Source: Onthophagus taurus (lineage: Eukaryota; Arthropoda; Insecta; Coleoptera; Scarabaeidae). Taken from it: a stretch of DNA of 64,000 nucleotides. The notes below the pieces were generated by a model, which saw only the letters and a list, made by a program, of their open reading frames with translations, did not search any database and was not told the origin of the DNA. The translations under genes were made by a program, and so were the position numbers. Below are positions 23,814 to 33,414 of the stretch, piece by piece. The number at the start of each line of letters is the position of its first letter. The first letter of the stretch is position 1. The stretch is from NCBI RefSeq assembly GCF_036711975.1, contig NC_091966.1, positions 42,973,501 to 43,037,500 on the forward strand, given 5' to 3'.

Positions 23814-26800
23814 TTAGCGTAAATGATCAATTTTTCTTAAATACTGTTGGCGTTGATACTCATAATCGCTAACATCCGTTCTAAATGCAATGTACATGTA
23901 AAGAGATAACATTGTTGATAATAAAATCCTATCCAAACTAAAAATAAAAAAGTTAGATAATTATATAATAAGTATACTCTATTTTTTAATTCGGAGGAGT
24001 GTTTTTTAAGTTAAGAGTTTTATTGTATACAATTTTTACATCATTTATAATACTATTTGCCCCCTCTACCCTCCTCCTCCATTTCCACACCCTGGGCTCC
24101 TCGGCCCAATCACTCCCTCATCCACCTCTCCCACAATCTGCTTCCTATCTAAACCCCCCACTATCCACACAAAACCCCTATTCTTCCGCGCCACCACCAT
24201 CCCTTTGTCTCCTCACCCCCACAACCCCTCTTATTCATCGCTTCCCCTCTCCCCCCTCTCCCTAGATCTGTCCTCGCTCCATCTCCTCCTCCCTCAACTC
24301 ACTGCACCCTTTCAACCTATACTCCAACAAGGAATATAACAAGATGCCCTTGATAACAAGGATCCACAAAATGAATATACTCCAACATTTCCTATTCCTC
24401 CCTGCACAGCCTACACCACCTCTCCTCATCGGCCATCCAGTATCTGTTAGCTCTCTCCTCGTTTCCACAACGAAACCTCGCCACCAACTTTTTCCAACAA
24501 GTATCTAGGCAGCCCCTCCGTAATTATGTCCCTATACCTTTCGTTATACCTTCCCTCTTTTATTTGTGTCCTTCTTTCCTGTCTCTGCACATCTCGGTCC
24601 CTATCTCTCAACTCCCTCCACATCTGTCTACCCACCCTTCGTCTACTATTTATCTCAGTTACCGAATATCTGACCTTTCCCTCCAACACTCCCCCAAGAT
24701 CCCGCAGTTTGACCTCCCTTCTATTCTTTCTTCATATTTCACTGCCCTCCTGCCCGCCTCCACTCTGACCTTATCCACCTTTACCTCTTCCCTCACTATA
24801 TACCCCGGTGTTTCTCTCGCCACCCCAAGCACCCATCTCTAGCTTGCACGACCTCCAGCATTCCCAGCTTCCTCCATCTCCATACTTCTGCCTCATACAT
24901 CATCACACTGCTAACCAGACCTTCAAACATAATCTTCCTCGTTGTCACATTCCTTCCAAAGACTCTCTCCCCCCAACCCTATACTTGAGTTGTCTGGTTT
25001 CAATATCCCCTAAATCCATTTTTGGGCAAAAATGAGATATATACGCCATCTGTTAGAAAAAGTTGTTTTCTATAAAATACTCAATGATTTGTATTAAAAA
25101 ACGCGCGAATCCCTTAAAAATTCAAATCAAATAGACAGCCTTTAGATATTAAAGAGAGCTACTTTCGATTTATTTTGAATTCTTCCTTCAACATCGGCTT
25201 TGGATCTCCTAGCACCGATGTTTGCTCTAAGTGTCTTGAACTCCGGGAAAAAATTAAAAATGAAAAGGTTGCATCTATTAAAACAGTGCTAACTACAGAA
25301 TACCGAATACATAAGCTCAGCTTAAGCTTAACATAAGCTCGGCCAAAGCATTTTTTGAGCAGCTAAAAGAGAAACGGGACGGCCTTCTGACAATTTCTTT
25401 TGATTGTCAGAAAAACTTGGTATTGCCCAAAATACCAGATCAAAGTACCTATTATAGTAGACAATTGTACATTTACAACTTCACTACCGTAGTGGGGCAC
25501 TCACATGCTCCGTTAACAAAAGATAATGTTAAAATTTTCACGTGGACTGAAGATGAATATGCCAAGGGCGCCAACGAAATCGCAAGCTGCGTCTTTTACA
25601 CTTTAAACAATAGTAAATTAGAGGGAATAGATACACTTCGATTGGTCGCCGATGGATGCGGCGGCCAAAATAAAAATATCATTATGATATGTATGTTGTT
25701 CAAATGGCTAAGCAGTATAAGCAGTTCTATTAGAACAATCGAGCTGGTATTCCCAGTGGTTGGGCACTCCTACATTCCACCTGACAGGATTTTTGCTACT
25801 ATCGAAAAAGAAATAAGAAAGAAAGAAGAAATTGTAATGCCAGAAGAATACATAAATATTTTTCAAGAACATGCTACTGTTTTTAAACTTGGAAAAGATG
25901 TTCCCGATAGTAATTGGAAAGGTGCTGGTCAAAAAATCCTTAAGCCCGTGTCTCAGTGGCATTTTAAATTTAACCAATGTAAGAGATATATTATACGACG
26001 TGGCAACAAAAACGCCATCACCATTCGAGCTGAGTTATCTTACCGTTCGGACACCGGAACATTCAAAGGAGTTTTTAGGAAAAACCAAACCGCCATAAAT
26101 ATCCAGCCAAAAGAAATTCCTACCGGAGTGAAACCAAAAGATCTGAAAATGACAGGTGTAAATAACTTGTTAAGCAAACATTATGGAAAGAACTGGAGAG
26201 CGGTAGAAGATTTGGCTTATTATAGAGATGTGTTGGGAAAATTTCAGAACAATAATATTCCTGGCGATTCCCGAGAAGACAGTGGGGACGAAGAGCCTAG
26301 TTTATGTGAATCAACCGAAAATATACCTGATGTTAGTGTTTAAGAGTTTTTTAAGTACAGTTTTTAAATAACATATCTTTCAAAAAATAAAGTTTCCTGT
26401 TATTAGCTACAAAGAGATTTGATTCACTTTCAATTTATGCCTAATCCATTTTGTTCAGATTCAAATGAGCCTTAATCCACAGTTTGGTAGCAAACGCAAC
26501 CAAACACCATTTTTAAATCCACTTTGTGATTTTTATATCTATTTCAAAAGACGTGGTTATAGAATTTTTGAAACTTCAGTAAGTCTTCTAATAACAAATA
26601 AATTATGTTTGAATTAATAACGCCAAAATCATCCCAAAATACTTTTTTGCCGTTTTCTCAAAATGGAAAAATTTAGACTTAAGGGTATTTGAAACCAAAC
26701 AACTCACTTGTCCCATCACCTTATTCGCCTTTTTTGCCATAGCCGACCCCTCCCTGTTATCTTCTCTAAACACATACCCCAGGTAAGTATACTCCCTAAC

Positions 26801-29800
26801 CTCCTTTCCCTCCTATCTCCAAATTTGTTCTTTTTCTCCCACCCTTACACAACTTCATCATCTTTATCCTCCCCACATTCACTTCCAACCCCTTCCCCCT
26901 AAAATATCTTTCCAATGTCTTTATCATATCCTTCATCTCCACCGCCTCTCTCGCCATGACCACGATGTCATCCGCGTATGCTAATATATGCACCTTTCTA
27001 CCTCCCACCACCAATCCTCCCATCTGCCCCTTCCCCAGTCTATATTCCAAGTCTCACGTATACAATGCAAACAGACTTGTATATAGTAGACCCTAGTCTA
27101 CATGTATATTTCCTTCACTCTCGCAATTAGGTGTTCCGTGATCCCCCTCCTCCCCATCTCCAACAACTTCCCCCTGTTCACCTTATCAAAAGCCTCCTTC
27201 ATATCTAAAAACAGGGCGTACTATTTCCCTCCCTTCTTATCCAGCTCTCTATCTGCCAGATGCTTCAGCACATACACGTTGTCGATTGGTCCCTTTTCCT
27301 TCCGAAAGCCTGCCTGACCATCCGGCAAAATTCCCCCCAACTCCATCTCCTCCTCCAGTCTTCCCAACAGTATCTTCGTGTATACCTTCTATGCCGAGTG
27401 TAGTAGGTTAATTCCCCTATAGCTATCTACAATTCCCTTATTACCCTTTTTATATACTAGGCAACTTACCTCCACTTTCCATTCCTTCGGAATCCCACCA
27501 CCTCTCAGAGTGTTTTTTAAATAAAAGCGCCAAAAAGAAAGGTTGCTATTGGTCAGTTTTATACAAAAATTACATTAGGAAAATTCGAGATGTTGCCGGA
27601 CGTCTAGAAACATTCTAGTGTTAGTTCTAGTTTTAGTTCAATAAAAATATACAACATAGTAATACCTTATGCAAACTAGCGCTATCTACTTCTGCTACTA
27701 TAACTAAAACTAGACCAAGAACTAGAAACATTCGTTTTTAGCCGCACGTCTCTCAAGACGGCTAAAGCTAAATGGTTCTAGTTCTAGGTTTTGTGTTAGT
27801 TCTAGTGGTAGTACTAGTGTAAAACAAGTGATAAACACAGATACAGCATATAGAAAACTAAACACTGTTTGCGAAAGACTAAAAACTGATTACAGAAGAC
27901 AGATACTACCTACAGAAGCCTAATTATTGCTTGAAATGGTATAGAAACTGTTTGCAGAACATTAAATATTGTTGGCAGAAGACAAATACCACATATGGAT
28001 AACTATACACTGGTTTTAGAAGACTAAAACTAATTGCAGAAGATAGATACTGCTTATAGAAGCCTAGATATAACTTGAAATAGTGTAGAAACTGCTAGCA
28101 CAAGGTTAACTATTGTTGGGAAAAGGTAGATACTTCCTATAGATGGCTAAATACTGCTTGAAATAGTCTAAATACTGCTTGCAGATGATTAAATATTATT
28201 AGAACAAAGCTATACTGGAAAAAAAATGTAAACTTCTGCTTGAAATGGACTAAAAACTGATTCTGCCTTCAGGTTCAATACTGCTACAAAAAAGTAGGTA
28301 TTGTTGAAAATAATCAAACAATACTTAAAAGAGAATAATCACTATTTTCAGAAAACTAGCAGAGTTTACAACCATCTAATATGCAGGACTTCTATTATCT
28401 TCATTAATTTTCACAGTTTTAGTAGGAAGCTTAGGAACGCTAAAACCTGGATTATCAATTCATGTTGATGGTACACGATCATCTTAACATGCAAGAATTC
28501 CTACAAGTTTACGCAAGTTAATTCTAGTGCAAAACTAGAACTAACACAAGACCTCGAAGAAAAACATTCCTAACCCGCTAAACGGGCTAAACCCGATACT
28601 ATAACAGGTAAAAATATGCAACATAGCGATATTTTATGCTAACTAGCCCCAAGGTTTATATATTAAAGGTTGTCTAAATTCCTATACTCCAATACTTTGA
28701 TTTTAGTTTGAGGGCGAGGGGCAAGAGCAGGAGTGTTTCGTGACGTAAGCGATTACAGATTGCGCACGCAACCTCATGGCCATGTGGTGCTCCATGCATT
28801 TGTTTAATTTGAATTGCTTGGCGGTATTATTTTCCACGTGTGACGTAATACGCAGTATGGTTGCGTACGAACCTAGACAACCTTTTATATATAAACCTTG
28901 AACTAGCCCTATCTACCAGCCATCTTAAGAGGAGGTACAGAATGTTTCTAGTTCTAGTATTAGTCTAGTTTTATTTGTTATTCAGCGTTAGATTATTGTA
29001 TACTTGTAGTGTATTAATCCGTTACATCGAGGTTTTAGTGTCAAATTATATTGACATGATGCGTTTTATGTGCGACAAAGTAAATAAGTACGTCCAAAAT
29101 CGTTACATTATCAAAGTACCGCGGTTTACCGCCATTTTGGCTTGAAAGTTAAGCGGGAAATTAAAAACTATGTCGTTATGTTGATAAAATTACGCAAAAT
29201 TTCCTTTCTTTTCTCTGAAGAGTCGAAAGCCCTTCTTACTGCTATTTTTGCAACTCCAAAGGCAACAAGACGGCATTATATTTCTAAATAAGTGCACTGA
29301 CAAGCTGTCAATCCGCCATTTTGACTCGAATATTTCGAATACACAGGCTTCATGAACCGCGGTACTTTGATATTCTAGGGACTTTAGGTATGCCCTGGTT
29401 TTTATTATGTTTAAAGAAATAAGTATATAAATTCCTAACTAAAGTTTACTTAAAATTCTCTCTGGTTTTAAAACTCCCGCCAAAAAATGGCTTTGAAAAA
29501 TTACAGTGTAAATGTGACTTTTCATTTTACTCCTCCAAATTAAAAAATAGAGTATATAAATAATTTAATAACCTCATAACGGGAACTCCCCAAAATATTA
29601 TGATTAAAATAAGAAATCCTGGATGTCTCATATGTCTATAAAGCTTTTGTAAACGTTGTGATTTATGGTTAAAGGGATCTCCGAGATTATTAATCCCATA
29701 ATAAACTTGTTTAAACCCAAGAAGCTCTCCAATATCCATAAGAATACTACAAACATAAATCAACATCCACCCAAACGTATGTACAATAAGATAAATCCAC

Positions 29801-30236
29801 CAAATTGGATCATTATTAAACTTATAACTCCATAAAGAAACGCTCGGAATGATTTTCCAAAAAACCAATAACAATTGTACACTTATCGATGTTGCTAAAA
29901 CGTAAATGCATCGTTGTAAACTTTCTATTTTGTACTTTAATAGGAATTCCTTAAAACTTTTATGTGCCATTAAAGAATGTTGTAGAATAAACGTCGATAT
30001 TAGAATGGTATCGATAAATAAATTTCGAATTATCGTGAATAAATCATCTAAAAAATAAAAATTAATTCAATATAACGATTATAAATAATACCACCTTGAA
30101 TATGAGTTTCATTTGGAGTGAAATAATTCGGATTCGATAAAAAGAACGTAAAATGGGCCATAGTGTAAAACGTTGTTAAAAATGTTACGGTAGCGAATAA
30201 AACGTTAAAACCATTCTTTATTAAATTAAAACTCAT
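23814..30236 (-). CDS. nrm: nurim homologue (inner nuclear membrane protein), three exons
   Basis: Exon 1 runs from 30236 (ATG) to 30095 or 30092 (two in-phase GT donors), exon 2 from 30047 to 29573, exon 3 from 23937 to 23814 (TAA). Phases match at both junctions and the product is 246 or 247 residues, close to nurim's usual 250-262. It is hydrophobic throughout, with five or six membrane spans. Nurim hallmarks are FILQHSLMA in the first part of exon 2, ELLGFKQVYYG, KSQRLQKLYRHMRHPGF, and the C-terminal SLDRILLSTMLSLYMY (split across exons 2 and 3) followed by the YLRKIDHL tail. Nurim is a multi-spanning protein of the nuclear rim with an isoprenylcysteine-methyltransferase-like fold; its reaction is not established. 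Without splicing, exon 2 would read on 15 more codons to a stop inside the transposon, giving a truncated form. Intron 2 is 5.6 kb and filled with nested transposons. Confidence 0.93.
24987..26705 (+). mobile_element. DNA transposon with TIRs, ACTT target duplication and DUF7869-like ORF
   Basis: The left end begins GAGTTGTCTGGTTTCAATAT and the right end, read on the minus strand, begins GAGTTGTTTGGTTTCAAATA; about 24 of the first 30 bases agree. Both sides carry ACTT (24983-24986 and 26706-26709). Removing the element plus one ACTT rejoins the host LINE. It is 1719 bp and carries one plus-strand coding region and an AATAAA at about 26385. Confidence 0.88.
25145..26343 (+). pseudogene. DUF7869-like transposon protein, broken upstream of a 308-codon open part
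   Basis: The coding sequence starts in one frame at 25145 (KESYFRFILNSSFNIGFG, then the Cys pair DVCSKCLEL) and meets a TAA near 25333. It continues in another frame as KAFFEQLKEKRDGLLTISFDCQ, joined to the open part from 25417. That part has the features I associate with insect DUF7869 proteins: YYSRQLYIYNF near its start, VADGCGGQNKN (a likely acidic and Gln-Asn site of an RNase H-like fold), VVGHSYIPPDRIFATIEKEI, and an acidic C-terminus. Role as a transposase is inferred from its position between TIRs. The break near 25320 lies in a short local duplication (AGCTCAGCTTAAGCTTA). The rest of the reading frame is clean over 308 codons. Confidence 0.7.
27521..28420. repeat. degenerate 20-bp minisatellite and TAGTTCTAG-type motif
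   Basis: From about 27600 to 27830 are runs of CTAGTTCTAGTGTTAGTTCTA-like sequence in both orientations. From 27835 to 28400 short units such as CAGAAGACTAAATACTGCTT recur about every 20 bp with much variation. They resemble the subunit of the large array at 44-52 kb. Confidence 0.75.
28650..28900. mobile_element. 251-bp MITE with perfect 9-bp target duplication
   Basis: The ends CAAGGTTTATATATTAAAGG and its near-complement ending ATATATAAACCTTG are inverted over about 30 bp. The flanks AACTAGCCC (28641-28649 and 28901-28909) are identical. The 9-bp duplication suggests a Mutator-like family; no ORF. Confidence 0.88.
29109..29372. mobile_element. small MITE with inverted ends TATCAAAGTACCGCGGTT
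   Basis: TATCAAAGTACCGCGGTT at 29109 is matched by AACCGCGGTACTTTGATA ending at 29372, with further inverted similarity inside (CGCCATTTTGGCTTGAA against a TTTTGACTCGAA stretch). No ORF; target duplication not clear. Confidence 0.75.
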
Positions 30237-30831
30237 TTTTCCAACGTTTTATGGCTATAATTAGTTTTAATTTCTTAAATTTCCAAAAAAAAATAACCTC
30301 AAAAATTAGGATGACATAACCTTAACCTAAAATAAAAGTAAACAATATTCATTTCTATATTCACGTTGATGATTCACATTAAATAAAAATTAATTACAAA
30401 AAGAATTTCATGATTAAATTATAATTATTATGGTTATAAAATAAATTAAAATTTAATTTTAATATTAATTTAAGTTTAATTTTCTATATTCGCTTTATTA
30501 GGTTTTGGTTGAGTTGATAATAATTTTATGAGGTTTTTAATAGATGGCGCGCCTCTTTTATTAAATTTAAATTATTTATTAGAAACTTAAATTTTAATTC
30601 AAATTTAATTTTTATATTTATTATTTATTGGAAAATAATAATTATTAATTTAAATAATTATAATACATTTCATAAAAATAATAATACATGGTCAAGGTCC
30701 GTTGAGTATTGGTCATTCAGGTCTTATAATCTAGAGTGCTTATGCTGTTGTCCCCACCACGCCTAAAATGAAGCCAGAAAGGTCGCCATGTTAGATTACC
30801 AACTTAGCGGGAAATTCGAAATTCTTATATA
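30237..30831. other. nurim upstream region, AT-rich
   Basis: 5' flank of nurim with no further exon visible. At 30693 there is one isolated copy of the composite-element terminus CAAGGTCCGTTGAGTA, followed by unrelated sequence. Confidence 0.5.
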
Positions 30832-31880
30832 CAGTGTGTCCCCGGATAGGTGAAACGACTCTTATAAAATGTAAAATTTTTTTGATATTAATTGTCATTT
30901 TTTGGGGTTCAGCCCTGCTTGATTAAAGACTAATTTTGAACATATTTTAATATTTTTAAAAACAAGTGACTGTTGACACTGAAGCGAAAACTTCTTGTGT
31001 ATCAGGTAAAGTACCTTTTCTATTTACAGTATGGTAAAATGTTACTCAAAAATTTTATTCAGAATGAAAAGTTATGGCCATATGCAAATTTTCGGAATCA
31101 TCGGCCTACTTTGATAAAACTCATTTTTTTTATTTTCGTCAATTTAATAATTTACGATTTTTTGTTTTGAGATTCAGATTATTCGGAAAAAATAAACAAA
31201 CCGTTCTTAAAATATTCACAAAAAATTAAGTGTGTGTTCGCCCTCAAAGAAAACAGTTAATTATAACTAACAGTTAATCAGTTTCATCATGATTTTTTTT
31301 TCTTAGAGTGAATACTTCCTGCTGTAAGAAATCTTTTGATTAAACGCCAACAAGTACTTCTTTTAATTCCAGTATTTGGACATTTTCCACTAAATAAAGC
31401 AATAACCACATTTATCGGGGTTTCCCCGGTTCCATAACACTGAATCACGTAAACTTTTTCCTCTAATGTTAACATTGTATTTGAAAAACACTATAAATTT
31501 ACAAAATTACAGTTTGACAGATTAACAGTGACAGGAAAGCAATTTTGTTTTTCCATGGCAGTCTTTGTTAAAAATAAAATTGTTTGATATGGATTTTTCA
31601 AAGTAGGCCGATCAATCCGAAAATTTGCATATGGCCATAGTTTTTCAATCTGAACAAAACTTCTTAGTAACATTTTCACGTACTGTAAACAGAAAAGGTA
31701 CTTTACCTGCCATAAAAAAAAATTTTCTTTCACTGTCAAGGCTCACTTGTTTTTAAAAAATTGAAAATATGTTTAAAATTAGTCTTTAATCAAACAGGGC
31801 TAAACCCCAAAAAATGACAATTAATATCGAAAAAAATTTACCTTTTATAAGAGTCGTTTCACCTATTCGGGGACACACTG
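30832..31880 (-). mobile_element. mariner-like element with about 190-bp TIRs, keeps only an HTH fragment (copy 1)
   Basis: Inverted ends start CAGTGTGTCCCCGGATAGGT and its complement, extend about 190 bp, and are flanked by TA. A 62-codon minus-strand frame (31287-31475) reads LTLEEKVYVIQCYGTGETP...STCWRLIKRFLTAGSIH, which looks like the N-terminal helix-turn-helix (DUF4817-type) of insect mariner-related transposases. No catalytic part remains. Confidence 0.85.
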
Positions 31881-32148
31881 TATACTTATGCAAGAATTTA
31901 CATTATTATAAACTGAAAAGACAGAAAATAATAACCAAAACAAAACATTAATTTTTTATTGATAAATAATTATTAATTATATAATATTTTAAGAACTTAA
32001 TAATTTTTAGCCATAACCCTTATAATTAACATAAACTAAGAAGAAAATATTTAAATCAATTCCGATTGATCACGTTAACCTTTGCTTATAAATAATTGTT
32101 AGTTTATTTAAAAAAACTGAACAGTCGTATAGTATAGTATAGTAGTAT

Positions 32149-32510
32149 AGAAACGCCGATTCTAGATAGGAAGTTGCTCCTCCGCTCCTCCGTGACGTTA
32201 TCAACCCAATGTAAAAGGATAGGAAAGGGTACCAACCTAAGGCGGAGGAGAAAAAAAGGTTGGTATTAGAGAAGTAACCAGATCTGGTGACTTTTAAAAA
32301 AAAGTAACGCGCCACCTAGTGGTTGGTAGTGGATTAGTTCCACTACCAGCCAGGTAGACTGCTACTTTTTTAAAAAGTCACCGGATCTAGCTACCAACCT
32401 ATTTTTCCCCCAAGCCCTTTTTTTTTCCCCCAAGCATCCTTTTACATCGGGCGGATGACGTCACGGAAGAGCGGAGGAGCAACAACTTCCTGTCTAGAAT
32501 CGGCGTTTCT
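32149..32510. repeat. 362-bp fold-back element, near-palindrome with tiny loop
   Basis: AGAAACGCCGATTCTAGATA at the left is matched by TCTAGAATCGGCGTTTCT at the right, and the complementarity continues to the centre (TTGGTAGTGGA, TTAG, TTCCACTACCA near 32325-32350). It would fold as one long hairpin of about 175-bp arms with small bulges. Confidence 0.88.
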
Positions 32511-32574
32511 GAAAGATGTTGAACGCATAAAGGCGCGCCTCACAACTCTTCAACAATAAACTTTACTTGAACTT

Positions 32575-32660
32575 CAATTGAAGACCTCGTTGCAAGAAGG
32601 GAGTAGCTCCATTTATCAACAGAAGGAGTTGCCCCCTTCTTATACCGAGGTCTTCAATTG
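32575..32660. repeat. 86-bp inverted repeat
   Basis: CAATTGAAGACCTCG at 32575 pairs with CGAGGTCTTCAATTG ending at 32660; inside, GCAAGAAGGGAG and AGCTCC pair with GGAGTTGCCCCCTTCTT with some mismatches. The loop is about 10 nt. It directly follows the fold-back element. Confidence 0.75.
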
Positions 32661-33246
32661 TTAATTCCAAGTTAAATAACCAGAAACATTTTATGGACTG
32701 TTGTAAATAATCGTCCAACCTATCAAATTATAAGTAACATATGTGAAACGAAAAGAATTCGAAAACTTTCAACAAAAATCAAATTTTAATAAAAATAACA
32801 ATATGTTTAGGAGAATTGTGAGGTTATAATTGTAGGTACAATACAGACTTGAAACTATAGCTAAGTTCAGGTCGGTACATCCAACATGTCTGACTTTCTG
32901 ATTACCCCCACCACCACCACATACGCTTTCTAGATTATATATATAGATCTGTTTGTTAAGAAAATTTAACTAATAACATGAATCTAAATATCCGAGATCG
33001 TCAAGTACCTCGAAGTACCTGGAATTCCGAACACTAGATATAGAATTAGGTCTAGTGTTAGTTCTACTTTTAGTGCAATAAAAATATACAACATAGTGAT
33101 ATCTAGCAACATCATGTTTAGACTCATTTTAAAGGTTTTTTTAATAAAAGAATACAACATGAAAGAACATCATGAAGTTGTCCACTTGTCTATTATATGA
33201 TAACTAACTTCAAATTTAAAATGTCAACCTCAATTTTGACATATTT

Positions 33247-33376
33247 GTGGAAGAACGATAGGAGACTATCGAACATCACCTTTTGTACATAAATTTATAT
33301 AATATGTAAGTTTTGTACTTTTACGAATATGTATGCTGGTTTTTGTAAACAGTAAACTTGTTTATTATTATTATTA
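33247..33376 (+). mobile_element. extreme 3' tail of a LINE with target duplication
   Basis: GGAAGAACGATAGGAGACTA and the following sequence match the 3' UTR of the LINE at 17785-18838, ending in (ATT)n. ATATTTGT flanks both sides (33241-33248 and 33376-33383), so this is a very short 5'-truncated insertion. Confidence 0.85.
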
Positions 33377-33414
33377 TATTTGTAATCTTCATTAAAAATC
33401 CTTTAAAATGAGTA

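Larger units (their letters stand above)
24010..27507 (-). mobile_element. 5'-truncated LINE with 13-bp target duplication, split by a DNA transposon
   Basis: The minus strand carries a decayed non-LTR reverse transcriptase. Upstream pieces (about 27050-27500) include YRGINLLHSA-like and DGQAGFRKEKGPIDNVYVL segments; the catalytic HILAYADDIVVMA is at about 26960-26990 (frame 26796-27050). After the inserted element come VWGWGERVFGRN, MMYEAEVWRW (about 24870-24960) and degenerate C-terminal sequence. The two LINE halves join exactly once one ACTT copy and the insert are removed. Flanks GAGTGTTTTTTAA at 23997-24009 and 27508-27520 are a 13-bp target duplication. Several stops and frameshifts show it is dead. 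The left 3' end carries an AATAAA. Confidence 0.88.
23973..29556. mobile_element. 5.6-kb inverted-terminal-repeat element inside nurim intron 2
   Basis: The left end (from 23973) reads TATACTCTATTTTTTAATTC followed by GGAGGAGT; the right end read on the minus strand (from 29556) is the same with one change in about 28 bp. Central TATA on both sides fits a TA duplication. Between the ends lie a LINE with its own nested transposon (24010-27507), degenerate 20-bp repeats (27.8-28.4 kb) and two small MITEs. No transposase of its own is seen, so it is non-autonomous or decayed. A related end occurs at 55445-55541. Confidence 0.8.

Noticed and set aside
24526..25035. Plus-strand Ser/Pro/Leu-rich frames at 24.0-25.0 kb
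   Set aside because: Antisense of the purine-rich LINE coding strand; no start context or motifs.
29527..29970. Nurim as a single 147-residue ORF ending NLEE
   Set aside because: The last 15 codons lie in intron and transposon TIR; splicing at 29573 to 23937 restores the family's conserved C-terminus.
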